From the NCBI GenBank assembly GCA_963920525.1, contig OY986438.1:192608962-192672961 (forward strand): a stretch of 64,000 nucleotides of DNA. The letters run 5' to 3'. The notes under the pieces are model-generated. The model did no database searches, was not told where the DNA came from, and saw only the letters and a program-made list of their open reading frames with translations. The first letter of the stretch is position 1, and each line of letters begins with the position of its first letter. This DNA is from Dichetophora obliterata (Eukaryota; Arthropoda; Insecta; Diptera; Sciomyzidae). Positions 34,582 through 46,061 of this stretch are shown piece by piece. The translations under genes and the position numbers were made by a program.

Positions 34582-34640
34582 TATTATTTATACAAACATG
34601 TCCTAATATAAGAGTACTGCAATTATTTTGACCCCAGCTG

Positions 34641-36759
34641 TATGTTAAAATATTTCGAAGAGCTTACAAAAATACTGTTATTTTGTTAAATTTATAAATT
34701 AAGCTGAGCCAAGCTAAGCTAACCATTTCATTGGCCCTTGTTACTCAAACACGTTTCAATACGTATTCCAATACGTCTTAAAAGAACTGTCTATAGAATC
34801 ATAGAACACATTGGTACCATAATGGTTACTTGAATTGTTTTTGAGATATGATTAAAAGTTTGCAATCGCCTCTGCTGTTTTTCAATGTTTGCACTACTGG
34901 CATGCATAAATAACATCAAATGTGTGCCTTCAACATTAATGCTATATGCATACATGCACTTACTGGGTTCTTGCGCATCTCCTTGCAAAATACTTCTACA
35001 AGTAACGTGCTTGGCTTACGGCCTTATATTGTAAAACGAACGCAGTCACTTGCGTTAGAGTTTTTTATCTGGCAATATATTTTAAAGGAAAATTTCAGTC
35101 AGAGAGATAGAGAGGGTTCGTTCTAATTCGTATGGAAATGGAATTGCCAGACGAAAGAAACCCAAGTGAAGGTTTCTTGCGTGCATTTTACAAAATAAGG
35201 CCATAAAAGTCCATGGCGTAATCAAAGAAGCAAATGAATTTGTGCAGCTCTTTAACATCTATGCATAAATCTGCAAGTTTCACAACTTATAGTGTATAAA
35301 GGGTCTCACTTATTATGATTTTAGGTCACTTCCGTTTCATTTTCTGAACTTGCTCCCAGAGTCAAAAGAAGTTTCACTTAAAAAAATTATTAAAAAAAGT
35401 TCCGATAGAAATTGATGAAGAATATCCTGCTAGTTGCATGTAAAGTCCTTTCTAGCTTGTTGGTTGGTATCTTTCTAATTCTATTATCTGAAAAAAGAGC
35501 TGTGAGACAAAACTCTCAAGTGCAAAACTAAGCAGACCGAAAGGCAAACAAGCTACGTATTAGATATAAAAACAAAAGGATGCAAAAGGATGATAGGGTG
35601 AGCTAGACCGTGAGACAGTCAAACACAGACAGGCTAAAAGATAGACAGACAGAATAACTGGCAGACAGACAGCCAACCAGCCCACAGTGCAAATTTAATG
35701 ACCCGTACATAATTTTCATATAGACAGTTTATGTTTATGCTTATTCCAGAGCTCGGTGAGTGTGCTGTAGTTTTTGATGTCTTTGTTTTTGTTGTTGAAT
35801 AAAATAAAATTATTTCTGTTGTGGCTTTGATTCTTTATAATATAGAAATAAATGCCACAACATTTATATTGCCGTTGTCCTGTTTAAAAAAAAAAAATAA
35901 TAACTTCATCCTTATAAACATCAAAAACATTTTTAATGTCATGCAAATTAGGAGGCACAATAGTTCTAAAACTCATAATCTTATTAAAATGTCATGCTAA
36001 AAATAAACCAGCTGGCGAGTAAAATAATAGCATAGAGTGAGTAATTTTAAAATGCTTTCCTATAAAACTTTTGACATTTATGTTTTACAACGTTTGTTTT
36101 TTTTTAAGACAAAAAAAAACACTACCACTGGTTGTGTCGCTCGTAAATATTTCACGGATCGATTGCAGACGGCTAGACATCGGCAACAAAAGCATGATTA
36201 CGATGTATTGCAACACGAGGACGAACGAAGGACACTTCCAGACAAAGCGGATGTTTCTGTGTGGGTGGCTGACTGACTGCGTTGTTCGTTGTTTTGCTGG
36301 CTGGCTGGTTGGTTGGTTGGTTGGTTAGTTTGTTTGGTTTTGTGCAACGCCAACTGATGCATCCCAGACTCCCATGTTGTGTGGAGAAGAACAAGAACAC
36401 AAGAGGCTTTTGTGGTCCTGCAAGGATTTGACTTTTCGACTGATTGTATGCGACAGTAAAACCAACGCTGCCAATGAAAGGATACGAAACCTGTCTCTAA
36501 GTGATTCATTGAAGATTTTTTATTTTAGTTTTTGTCTTCAGAAGGACCAGAATTAAAGGAACTCTCCACGATTTCTTACGGGAAACTGAATGTTATATGT
36601 TTCATGGGTTTATAAAGGGTTTATGTCTGTTTTGGAATAGTTTTTTTTTACCAGGAAAAAGAATTTAGTCAAAAATTTTTCAGCTTTGCACATACTGACT
36701 TGCAATAAGAATTACTGCTGGTTTTGCATGAGAAATTAGTAGTATGTAATTAATAATAA
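34641..36759. other. Intergenic or intronic DNA, no gene recognised
   Basis: Mixed composition. ACAGACAG-rich text lies at 35610-35690, and GGCTGGTTGGTTGGTTGG at about 36302-36325. Open frames (36037-36509 on both strands) are of medium length but overlap each other and look random. The region near 36130-36560 is less AT-rich and not obviously repetitive, so regulatory or intronic sequence is possible. Confidence 0.4.
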
Positions 36760-37043
36760 GGCCGGGTCGATTTGTGGGGAGGCAAAAAAAAGAGTGCTCC
36801 AATCGAGTCCAAATGTATGACCGACCCCCACTAACTTTGGAGGGCCGATCCACCCATGCCAGTGGGGCACTTTAAATGGGTCAAAGAGGAATTTTTCAAA
36901 ATTTGACCCTACGGGACAAAAGTCAAAAGTTGGGGCATTAGAATTCGTTTTAGAGGTATAGTTCCACGGGCAAAGTTTTGTTATTTTTATCCCTAGAATA
37001 CGATTTTCACTGAGCAATGGGCGATTTTTAAATCGACCCGCCC
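36760..37043. mobile_element. Short element with GGSCGGGTCGATTT inverted ends
   Basis: It starts GGCCGGGTCGATTT and ends AAATCGACCCGCCC, giving 14-bp ends with one mismatch, flanked by TAA and TAG (a TWA-like site). The 284-bp interior is moderately GC-rich and has a 93-codon minus-strand frame (36736-37017) that runs past the left end, so it is not a gene. It is a candidate MITE. Confidence 0.5.
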
Positions 37044-38072
37044 TAGCAGTTATAGTCAGGGCCTTTCAGAGCCCGTGAGGGGCCAGGGACACTAATATTT
37101 TGGGGCCCCCCAATCTCTTTAAAAAATGATTAAATGTATACACGACATGTTTTTTTAAAAAAATAGTTCAATATTAGAAAAAACATTATTTGAGAACTGT
37201 CTTTTTAGCTTTTTGTGATGAAAACGCAACTTTTGTAACTGAGAAAAATTAATTTTCTTGCTGTATACGGATTTATGTTCAGCATGGAAAGGATATTTAA
37301 AAGATTTGGTCAAATGGTCTACCTAGAGGCGGATTTACCACAGTTGGCACTCTAGGTTTCAAAAAATATGCCACCCTTACCGTGTTACCATACATGTAAA
37401 ATGTGTCGTGGCCATGACTTAATATTAATATCAATATATTATTTTGAGTAGCAAAATATTTTGAAAAAACGGTATATATGTTACCTAAATTTGACTGCTA
37501 ATATATTTCTGAATATTACACCTTCACAGCTTTTAACTTAAGCAAAAAGTTCTCAAGAATTTTACATTTGCATATAAATTCGCTGGTGCACATTAAAGCA
37601 AAGGACCTTTTGAGAACGCAACTAACAAAATTTAGAAAATCCAATTTTGAAATCTGGATTTTCCTGTTAAATATGGAAAATGGCTAGCGCAAAAAAGTGC
37701 CAGATAATGTTTTTGCAGAACTTCATTTTTACCACATTTCCATGACGCCATACAGTCCTTTTAATCAGTGCAAGTATAAACAACATCAGGTTGGAAAAAA
37801 ACTGTTAAACTTTTGCATAACAGTTCTTCTCCTGTTGTGGTCTTTCCAAGTTTGTATTCATATTATCGAATAAATTTATTTTAAAGCAACGTGTTAAGCC
37901 TTTAATGACATAGTCTTGTTTTTGAGGTGAAGTTTTGTATTTTTGTCAAGTATTTTTGCTTTCTTAAGGTTTCATATTCCCTTTGCTCAAATACCTGATT
38001 TTGAGTAATATTTTCCTGCTTTCGTTTTTTCAGCTGCTTAATTCGCTTGTTTTCATTCATTCGAAAATCCTG
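37044..38072. other. Decayed repeat sequence
   Basis: CAGGGCCTTTCAGAGCCCGT at 37058 followed by GGGGCCCCCCAATC resembles one end of a hAT-type element, and GGCGGATTTACCACAGTTGG near 37327 resembles another, but no matching partner ends or target duplications were found. The rest is AT-rich. Confidence 0.35.
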
Positions 38073-38351
38073 GTTGTGTTGTGTTGTGTTGTGTTGTGTT
38101 GTGTTGTGTTGTGTTGTGTTGTGTTGTGTTGTGTTGTGTTGTGTTGTGTTGTGTTGTGTTGTGTTGTGTTGTGTTGTGTTGTGTTGTGTTGTGTTGTGTT
38201 GTGTTGTGTTGTGTTGTGTTGTGTTGTGTTGTGTTGTGTTGTGTTGTGTTGTGTTGTGTTGTGTTGTGTTGTGTTGTGTTGTGTTGTGTTGTGTTGTGTT
38301 GTGTTGTGTTGTGTTGTGTTGTGTTGTGTTGTGTTGTGTTGTGTTGTGTTG
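38073..38351. repeat. Perfect (GTTGT)n microsatellite, about 56 units
   Basis: 279 bp of uninterrupted GTTGT (the AACAC class on the other strand). I see no variant unit across the whole run. Open frames on both strands (CVVLC and HNTTQ-type repeats) are artefacts of the five-base period. The length and purity are unusual beside the degenerate repeats elsewhere in this window. Confidence 0.95.
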
Positions 38352-38899
38352 AAAGTTGTACAAAGTCGTAGAAATCACACTGTGCGGCACTAAAATCTGT
38401 ATTTAATAATTTCAACGTTTTTTACTTAATTTATATATAAAAAAATCTCGTGGTGACATTTGCCACTTTTTCTTAGACTTTAGAGCAAAATTTTTTTTAA
38501 TTACTCAAAATATAAATTTATTATCATGTTGATAGCTTGTGAACCATTAAGCATTTTATTTTTGTTTTTTCAGCAAAGTTAATCCTATTGATCTGGCCAA
38601 TAAGTTTTCTGAACAAGTATATATGAAGAAATCGTTGGAAATTCTCTTTAAACCTTTGACAAACCCGCTTTCAACACTTCAAAACAATTAATGTTACTCA
38701 AACAGTGTTGCCGTTTGGATCCAATTGGATCCATTTGGATACTTTTTTCCTTCAAAAATTGATGGATACTTTTTTGATGTCTCAGTTTAAGTTTGGATAC
38801 TTTGCAAAATATAAAAAGTAGGCAGTCCCTTAAATTAACGTTAAGACAGATGTTGACATTGAGACATTTTTGGGTAATATTTTCTTATCAAAAAGTGCA

Positions 38900-39054
38900 T
38901 AAAGACCTCATGGCTCAGCTGCTGCTGATCGTATTTTTTCTGATATAAAACTAACTAAAAACGATAACACTAATAGATTTCCTTTGAAAATAGTAGAAAT
39001 ATATTGTTTTTTAAAATGCTTACAAAATAATATATTTAAACTTCTAAATTTAAG
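38900..39054 (+). pseudogene. hAT transposase C-terminal (dimerisation) segment, split by a LINE
   Basis: The frame reads HGSAAADRIFSDIKLTK, then NRFPLKIVEIYCFLKCLQNN and KLLNL. The SSAxxERxFS-like step followed by a hydrophobic helix is the mark of the hAT dimerisation domain. LINE A interrupts the last few codons; after it (46969-46981) the frame adds RHLL and a TGA stop. Nothing of the catalytic domain remains upstream. Confidence 0.55.
39044..39054. repeat. Target-site duplication of LINE A (left copy)
   Basis: CTAAATTTAAG here and at 46958-46968 bound LINE A. The exact 11-bp match fixes both ends of the element and lets the host hAT reading frame be rejoined. Confidence 0.85.
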
Positions 39055-39630
39055 GTGACATTGCACGTTGCAAAAAAAATATGTAAAAATATGTCTGTAA
39101 ATGCTAAATCTTTAGATGCAGCGCAATCTACTGCTGTTGCTTTACCTACTGTTGTCACGTCTACTATTGTTGCGACGCAATATTCTGCCTCCGCGACTAC
39201 TGATTGCGTGCAAACTGCCACCGTGGCGAGATTGCTATCTTCTACGCCATCATCTCATCTTATTCAGGATATATCACCAGAAGATGTAGCGTCTTCAGTT
39301 AATTTAGTTGTTATTCAACGTCCGCAGCTAAAAACAATTTTTCTGTCGAGATTTGCTGCTAACACGTCGGAGGAAACTATTGTTTCTTACATTCAGCAGA
39401 GATTGCCATGTCCATCACCTACATCTTTCAAATGTATGAAGTATAACTTTAGTTCCCCACGTGAAATCGCATCGTTTAAATTGTTTGTCCCAGAGGATCA
39501 ATTTCAAATTATTATATCTAAGGAGTTCTGGCCTAGGGGAGTTATTGTACATGAATACGTTTTTAAAAGTCGATTGCGTTCAATAAGTATGCAACCTACT
39601 GTTTTGCCAACTCTTTCAAAAAACTTATAA
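39055..39630 (+). pseudogene. LINE A ORF1 protein, C-terminal domain
   Basis: An Ala/Thr-rich stretch is followed by LKTIFLSRFAANTSEETIV, FKCMKYNFSSPREIASFKLF and DQFQIIISKEFWPRGVIVHE, a conserved ORF1 domain of insect non-LTR elements (RNA-binding-type fold ending in a WPxGV motif). The same domain is in LINE B (FISRLQPDTTSENVLTFV, then SSNLWADNIFVSEF). The frame ends at 39630 but one of the other two frames stays open to about 40103 as a Ser/Thr-rich tail, so a frameshift near 39620 is likely. Confidence 0.7.
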
Positions 39631-39889
39631 GCAACTCGTGGCCCACATGTTTATCTGGATATCTTCCAACACCTGAATTCTCATCTTCATCAACTTCAAC
39701 AACATCAAAACTATATAGTAAGGCATTATTATCAACATCAACTACTACAACACCGGCATCACTATCGTCTATAGCACATTCTTGTTTAACATACCAACCT
39801 TCACATGCCAACCACTTACATTCTCTATCAATATCTCTACCGCCTGCATTATCATCCTATTCTTCATCAGTCTCATCAGTAATTACATC

Positions 39890-40390
39890 TGCAATGCCAA
39901 GTTCAACCACAGCAGTGCCGTTATCACTCTTATATTCATCATCATCATCACCATCTTCAGCATTTTTATCATCGTCATCTCTATTATCACCTCATAAATC
40001 AATAACATCACCGTTTTATCATCGTCAATATCAGCTTCAGCAAAATCGTCATCAATATCTTCATCATCAATATCATCACCATCATTATCATATTTGTCAA
40101 TAGCATCTCCACCAATATCACCATCATCAATATCATCGTCATCAATATCGTCATCATCAATATCATCATCATCAATATCCTCATCATCAATAGCATCATC
40201 ATCAAATTCATCAGCATCATCAATATCATACCCATCAATATCATCATTGTCAATAGCATCATCATCAATATCATCGTCATCAATATCATCATCATCAATA
40301 TCATCGTCATCATCAATATCATCACCATCATCCTTAGCCTTACCGTCATGTTTATCATCGTCGTCTTTATCATCTTTATCCGCCGTTGCT
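39890..40390 (+). repeat. ATC-type trinucleotide and 12-15-mer repeat inside LINE A
   Basis: ATCATCAATATC-type units, imperfect, fill most of 40030-40375. In the frame that continues into the endonuclease (40094-40525) they encode Ser-Ile-Ser-Ser-Ser repeats; the other strand gives Asp/Ile or Met/Ile repeats. LINE B has nothing like it between its ORFs, so the repeat grew within the A lineage or this copy. Confidence 0.85.
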
Positions 40391-40429
40391 TCACACAAAG
40401 GCACGGAGGGTATTATTCAATCATCTATT

Positions 40430-40900
40430 CAGCTTCCTAAAAACTGCTCCCTGTATTTTCATAATGCAGGTGGACTGCGTACTAAAACAAGACAACTGTT
40501 TAATGCATCGTGTTCACTCAAATGAGCTATTCGACAATAACTATGTGGTGTACCGTAAAGATAGGGTGCTGGGACCAAATGTTTCCAGAGGAGGCGGTAT
40601 CCTAATTGCATTGTCGTCTTCTTTACGCAGTAGAGAATTGCAACTTCCTCGGAATGCTGACAATGTTGAGCAAATGTGTGTGGCAGTCTCATTCGGCGAC
40701 AGTTTGGCTTTCAGCGTAAATGAAATTGTTTTAATTTTAAGCTATATTCCACTCGTAAGTACCTCAGTTTATTTAATGATCACATCTTCAATATAAATCA
40801 TGTTTTAAAGTCCTTAAGCCAGAACCAAACTCCATGTGTGCTTGGAGATTTTAATGTGGGGAATATTGAATGGAGATTCTGCCTGGAAGAACAAATTTTA
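40430..40900 (+). pseudogene. LINE A ORF2, endonuclease domain with internal deletion
   Basis: It reads CSLYFHNAGGLRTKTRQLF, changes frame near 40515, then NNYVVYRKDR, SRGGGILIALSS, NVEQMCVAVSF and, after another frame change near 40790, VLGDFNVGNIEW (the GDFN motif of APE endonucleases). By comparison with LINE B, about 18 residues that include the LTETWL motif with its catalytic Glu are missing at the first frame change. The endonuclease cannot work. Confidence 0.75.
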
Positions 40901-42532
40901 ATGCCTTTTAACGTGACGAGTATAACTGAATCAACCCTGTGTGACTCAATATACTCTCAAAACCTTTTTCAAATCAACAATATAAAGAATGATTTAAATA
41001 GAATTCTTGACCTCATATTTGTTAATAATGATGTCAAGTATGAATTGTATAAATGCGACATGCCACTTACGGCTGATTCTGTTCATCATAAAGCAATCGC
41101 TTTAAATTTCTATTTTTATGTTTACGAATATCAGTCACTTGATAATGGAATCCCTTCATATAACTTTCGCAAAGCAAATTATACTGCTCTTAATAACTTT
41201 TTCGATTCGGTTAATTGGAGGTTGGTATTAGGGTCTAGAGATATCCTTGATATGTATGCTACATTCAAGAGGATCATTAATGAAAGTCTTTATTTATATG
41301 TGCCGGTTACTAAGCGTAAATGCAAATTCAAGCTCCCCTGGTACAATCACAGATTGGTCCAACTCAAAAACCTGCGAAACAAGTCTAATTTAAAGTTCAA
41401 AAGAACCGGCTTGCCTGATGACAAAGCATTATTTGTTTTGCGCAGACGTGAATTTGAATTTCTATCCAACTTTCTGTACATACAATACATGTTTTCTGTT
41501 GAAAATGATATAAAGTCAAATACCAAATCTTTCTGGGTGTTCATAAATTCAAAACGAAAATCGTCTGGTTTCCCTAAATCAATGGAATTCAAAGAGGTAC
41601 ATTCCGAAAACTTGCAAGATATAAGCGAAATGTTTGCAGACTTCTTTGGATCGGTTTACAACTCTAATATCGCACAGTTAAACATTAATTCTGATAACTT
41701 TAACAATTTACCTCAACTTTTTAATATTGGCACAATTAAAATACGAGAAGAAGAAGTCTTTCAAACTCTAAGAAACCTAGATTGTAGCAAAGGAGCTGGT
41801 TTTGATCTGCTCCCTGGTATATTTTTAAAAAGTTGTGCACCAACATTGCACGTTGCATTGACTCTCTTATTCAATAAGTCTCTCTCATCTGGCGTATTCT
41901 TAATGGAATGGAAAACTGCATACATCTCCCCGATATTCAAATCGGGTCAAAAACAATCGGTTGAGAACTACCGACCTATAGTAAAGCTCTCGATTATCCC
42001 CAAAGTGTTTGACCAAATTGTCAATAAAACTTTATTTGCTGAAGTCAAAAACCACATATCAACTCAGCAGCACGGATTCTTTGCCGGTAGATCCACTACT
42101 ACAAACCTAACAATTTTTTCTAATTTCTGCATAAACGCCATCGAGAAAGGTTTTCAAGTAGATACTTTGTATACTGACTTCTCTAAGGCATTTGATAGCC
42201 TTGTACACAAAGTATTACTAATAAAGCTGGGGAAATATGGAATCCACTCCCAGTTTTTAAAATGGTTGGAATCGTATCTTGTGGATAGAGTGCTATTTGT
42301 TAAGATAGGTGACCACATCTCTAAGCCAATAGCGGCTAAGTCAGGAGTACCGCAAGGGAGTCATTTAGGTCCCCTACTTTTCATCCTTTTCATCAATGAT
42401 GTAGTGCAAAAACTCAAGTTCTGCAATTGCCTTTTGTATGCAGATGACCTCAAGCTTTTTCACAAAATAAGTTGCTCTAATGATTGTGTTAACTTTCAAG
42501 AGGACATAAACTTCCTTCTCCATTGGTGTGGC
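40838..42532 (+). pseudogene. LINE A ORF2, endonuclease end and reverse transcriptase
   Basis: A 569-codon open frame. Early part: end of the endonuclease with LGDFNVGNIEWRF. Middle: a linker with KFKLPWYNHRLVQLKNLRNK. Reverse transcriptase motifs: YRPIVKLSIIPKVFDQIVNK, QQHGFFAGRSTTTNL, YTDFSKAFDSL (motif A Asp), SGVPQGSHLGPLLFILFIND (motif B) and LLYADDLKLF (motif C, YADD). It then ends in LLHWCGI where LINE B was inserted after codon Ile; removal of LINE B restores GINQLALNFSKC. The domain itself is open but is cut off from an intact endonuclease. Confidence 0.85.
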
Positions 42533-42537
42533 ATAAA

Positions 42538-42981
42538 GCCACTTTAGAAACGAAGCAGATCTCGGCTAAACCAGTGTTTACGCCAGTGAGAATGGATAAT
42601 ACAGTTATCACTCCATCTCCTCCATCTCTTTCTCCGCCGGCTAGTGACATAACTAATGAGCGCAATAGTTCATTAAATTTAAGAGCGTTGTCGAGGAAAA
42701 AAAAGGTTTTCATTTCACGCCTTCAGCCCGACACAACAAGTGAAAATGTATTGACGTTTGTCAAACATAATCGTTTAGTAAGTCAGACTGCTTTCTGCTC
42801 ATGCAAAAAAATTGGCAATAAACCGTCCCACGCATCATTTATTCTCACAGTGGCTGCTGAAGAGTTTGCAATTGTTCTGAGCTCTAATCTGTGGGCTGAT
42901 AATATCTTTGTTTCTGAGTTTAAGCCTAAGCACAGGTCTAGAAGGACAAATAATATCGCCAGTCAGACCCAAAAAAACTAA
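42538..42981 (+). pseudogene. LINE B ORF1, 5'-truncated
   Basis: About 147 codons in one frame to the TAA at 42979-42981: a Pro/Ser linker (PSPPSLSPPASDITNE), then LSRKKKVFISRLQPDTTSEN, a Cys-containing FCSCKKIGNKPSHASFIL, and SSNLWADNIFVSEFKPKHR. This is the same ORF1 domain as in LINE A. ORF2 begins just after it, in another frame, as usual for such elements. Confidence 0.75.
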
Positions 42982-42989
42982 ATAGGCTT

Positions 42990-45835
42990 TCCCTTTACTA
43001 TCAAAATGTAAGGGGATTGCGTTCAAAGACGCGCGACATTTTTTTGTCAACTCAGAATTTTTCTGAAGATATTATCGCGTTAACTGAAACTTGGTTGAAC
43101 GGAGGAATTACTGACTTAGAACTGTTTGACAATAGTTTTGAAGTATATAGGAAGGACAGACACGCTGACAATAATTCTGCAGTTGGTGGTGGTGTCCTAT
43201 TAGCTGTAAGGAACTCCTGTGTTAGTTCCTTTATTGATATTCCCTGCTCTGCTAATATCGAACTTATATGCGTTAAGGTTGTACATTGCAATTCAAATGT
43301 ATTTGTTATTAATGCATACGTTCCTCCCAAGAGCAGTGTAGAGGTCTATGCAAGCCTTGCGGATTGCATAGAATTTATATTAAATATACTTGACGTTAAT
43401 GACGACATTTTATTGTTGGGCGATTTTAATTTGCCTGACTTAAAATGGCATTCTTCTGACGATGAAACACATTTTTGTGCATCTAATTCGAAGACACGCC
43501 AAGAACATATATTTGTTGACAATATATGTTCTGACTTACAACAAGTTAGTTGTATTTATAATAGTCTGGAAAGGCTGCTTGACCTAGTCTTAACTACAGA
43601 CAGTAACAATATCATTGTTCAGAAGGCACTTCATGCTTTGACTACTATTGATAATTACCATCCACCTTTGAGTGTTTGGTATAAATCCGATAGGGAGAAT
43701 ATGGTAAATTCAAGCTCTGTTGACACAGTTTATGAATTCAATTTCAAAAAAGCTGACTTTTTGGGGTTGAATCATTTACTTTATAGTAAATTAAATATAA
43801 TTACAGAGTACATAAATAATAATAGTCTTAATAGTTCAATAAATTTTTTCTATACGGAGCTCTTTGCTATGTTTTCTCAGTCTGTACCATATAGTCTCAA
43901 ATTTGCGAAAAATTCTGCGTACCCTTGGTACACAAAGGATTTAAAGACTCTTCGCAACAATAGGAATAGGGCATGGAAGAAATATGTTTGTAGTTTTGAC
44001 TCAAATGACCTAGAAGCATACAAACGTTTGTTTCTGGAATTTGAGAATTGCTCAGCTGCATTATATAATGAGTATTTGGATAATATGAAGCTGAGTATTT
44101 TGTCTGATCCAAGAAAATTTTGGGGATTTATTAATGTTAAGAAGAAGACGGATGGATTTCCTTCTTCTTTCAAACTTCAGGATGGATTTACTGACGATTC
44201 CACCATTATTTGTGGCTTATTTGCCAATCTTTTTAAAGAATCATTTTGTTCAGATTCTTTTAATCCTGATTTAGCGTATTTTGATTATATGAACAACGCA
44301 TCCAGAGTTTCTTTGGGGCACATATCTTTTACCTCAGAGGATATTTTTAAGTATATTGAATCAATCGATGAGGATTTTAGCGCTGGACCAGATGGAATTC
44401 CTGCCGCAGTGTTAAAACAATGCGGCTCCATTTTATGTCAGCCACTTTCGTTACTTTTTAATAAATCAATTAATGAAAGTAATTTTCCTCTTTTTTGGAA
44501 AAAATCTTATATCAGTCCTATTTACAAAAAAGGTTGCAGGAATGACGTCACTAATTATAGGCCTATCGCTAAATTGTCTTCGATTCCTAAACTTTTTGAG
44601 CGAATAGTGTACGATCGAGTGAAAATTCACTGTGGGCAAGTCATGACAACTCGTCAGCATGGTTTTGTTACTGGCAGATCCACTGTGTCTAATCTCCTTG
44701 ATTTCACTACATTCTGCTTAAAATCTATTAATTCTGGTAGCCAAGTCGATTGTGTTTATACTGACTTTAGCAAAGCATTTGATAAATTTTATTTAAACTT
44801 AAATTAATGGGATTTCCACAATATTTTGTAAACTGGATCAAATCGTATTTGATGGAGCGATCTTATCAAATACGGTTCCGAGGCGTGTTGTCTTCTGAAT
44901 TTGTTGCAGAATCGGGTGTTCCTCAAGGAAGCCACCTGGGTCCACTTCTGTTTATTTTGGCAATTAATGATGTTACCCACGTCATCAAACACTCTCATTT
45001 GCTTATTTATGCAGATGATATGAAAATATACAGAACAATTGATTCTAAGGACAATTCAGACCTGCTCCAGTCAGACTTGAACTCCTTTGAGGTTTGGTGT
45101 TCTAAAAATAACATGTTTTTAAATCCAGATAAATGCCAAACTATGACCTTTTCGCGTAAAAGGACCAATTTTATTTTTGATTACAAAATTAAAGATACTG
45201 CTTTAAGTCGTGTAACTACCGTCAAAGACCTTGGTATATGCATGGATTCTAAATTGTCGTTTAACATGCATATTGACACAATTTGTAAAAAAACGTCTTC
45301 TATGCTTGGTTTTAAAAAACGGTGGGCCAAAGAGTTTGATAGCTTAATAACAACTACAACTCTGTATTATTCAATCGTCCGTCCTCACTTGGAGTACGCA
45401 AGTCAAGTATGGTCCCCACATTACAATGTGCATGTTGATCGTATAGAAAGAATTCAAAAACGTTTTGTTCGGTTTGCTCTAAGAGGCTTGAGTGGAACTG
45501 ACACATTTAACCTTCCTCCATATGAGGATCGTTTGAAATTATTAAAAATGCAATCTTTAAGTGAGAGAAGAAAATCTGCTGATATCGTCTACTTACACCA
45601 ACTCATAACTGGTGTATTCGACTCTCCAGAGCTTCTTTCTCTTATAAAATTTAACACTAACCGTAGAAGCAGTAGAAACTCTAACAACTTGATTTATTTA
45701 CCATTTAGTAGAACAAATTATATGTTAACTGCTCCATTAAATCGCATGAGTACCTTTGTTAACAACTGTAACGTGTTTGATGTTAACTTGTCGAAAGGTC
45801 AACTCAAAAGTAGATTGAAAACTAATGAAGGATAA
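42990..45835 (+). pseudogene. LINE B ORF2: APE endonuclease and reverse transcriptase, one frameshift
   Basis: Endonuclease motifs in order: LSLYYQNVRGLRSKTRD (Asn site), ALTETWLNGG (catalytic Glu), VYRKDRHADN, VGGGVLLAVR, FVINAYVPP, LLGDFNLPDLKW (GDFN) and TIDNYHPPLSV, where the usual SDH motif is replaced by DNYH. Reverse transcriptase: YRPIAKLSSIPKLFERIVYD, RQHGFVTGRSTVSNL, YTDFSKAFDK, then after a frame break at about 44785-44807, GFPQYFVNWIKSYLMERSYQ, SGVPQGSHLGPLLFILAIND and LIYADDMKIY (YADD). The C-terminal part has RIERIQKRFVRFALRGL and LPPYEDRLKLLKMQSL. A short deletion with frameshift separates motif A from motif B, so this copy is dead, though otherwise well preserved and younger than LINE A. 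Confidence 0.85.
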
Positions 45836-46061
45836 GATCTATGTAAACGCATGGTTAGTTGTTATGTCTTGTGTTGTCCCTGAGCCCAACCCATATTATG
45901 GTGGGTAAATTTTTCTCCCTTTTGGTTTTTTTTTTACCACTTCTATCGATATCTTTGAGATATTTCAATGATATTTGGATTGGTTCTTAAAATGATATAT
46001 TGCGGAGAAAGTGTGAAAAAGCTGTAGTAGCTGAACTCTATTGTTATTGCATGTTAATAAA

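Larger units (their letters stand above)
31916..34640. mobile_element. Tc1-type foldback element carrying two later insertions
   Basis: The ends are CAGTTGCGGTCAAAATAATA (31916) and the complement of CAGCTGGGGTCAAAATAATT (34640), flanked by TA (31914-31915 and 34641-34642). The left arm includes GATCCGGTAA and ACTCAGTTTTCTTCTATATT; the right arm holds their complements at 33210-33225 and 33274-33283, and a TTTAGCGGAGCTAAAATTTT-like centre sits near 32810-32960. Removing the LINE piece (32118-32675) and the mariner (33297-34581) leaves about 870 bp that folds almost end to end. It has no own transposase. Confidence 0.8.
42538..46056 (+). mobile_element. LINE B, inserted in the RT gene of LINE A
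   Basis: The host frame resumes if the element between two ATAAA copies (42533-42537, 46057-46061) is removed, which places the ends. The 3.5-kb element has the end of ORF1, ORF2 (endonuclease plus reverse transcriptase) and a 3' UTR of about 220 bp. It is related to, but clearly distinct from, LINE A. The 5' end lies in ORF1, so it is 5'-truncated. No poly(A) or repeat tail is obvious at the 3' end. Confidence 0.8.

Noticed and set aside
38069..38351. CRISPR-like array
   Set aside because: Units are 5 bp without spacers and the genome is eukaryotic.
37902..38415. Long HNTTQ and CVVLC repeat 'proteins' on both strands
   Set aside because: They are translations of the pentanucleotide repeat, which stays open in many frames.
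39883..40404. 173-codon Asp/Ile-rich minus-strand frame
   Set aside because: Mirror of the ATC repeat inside LINE A.
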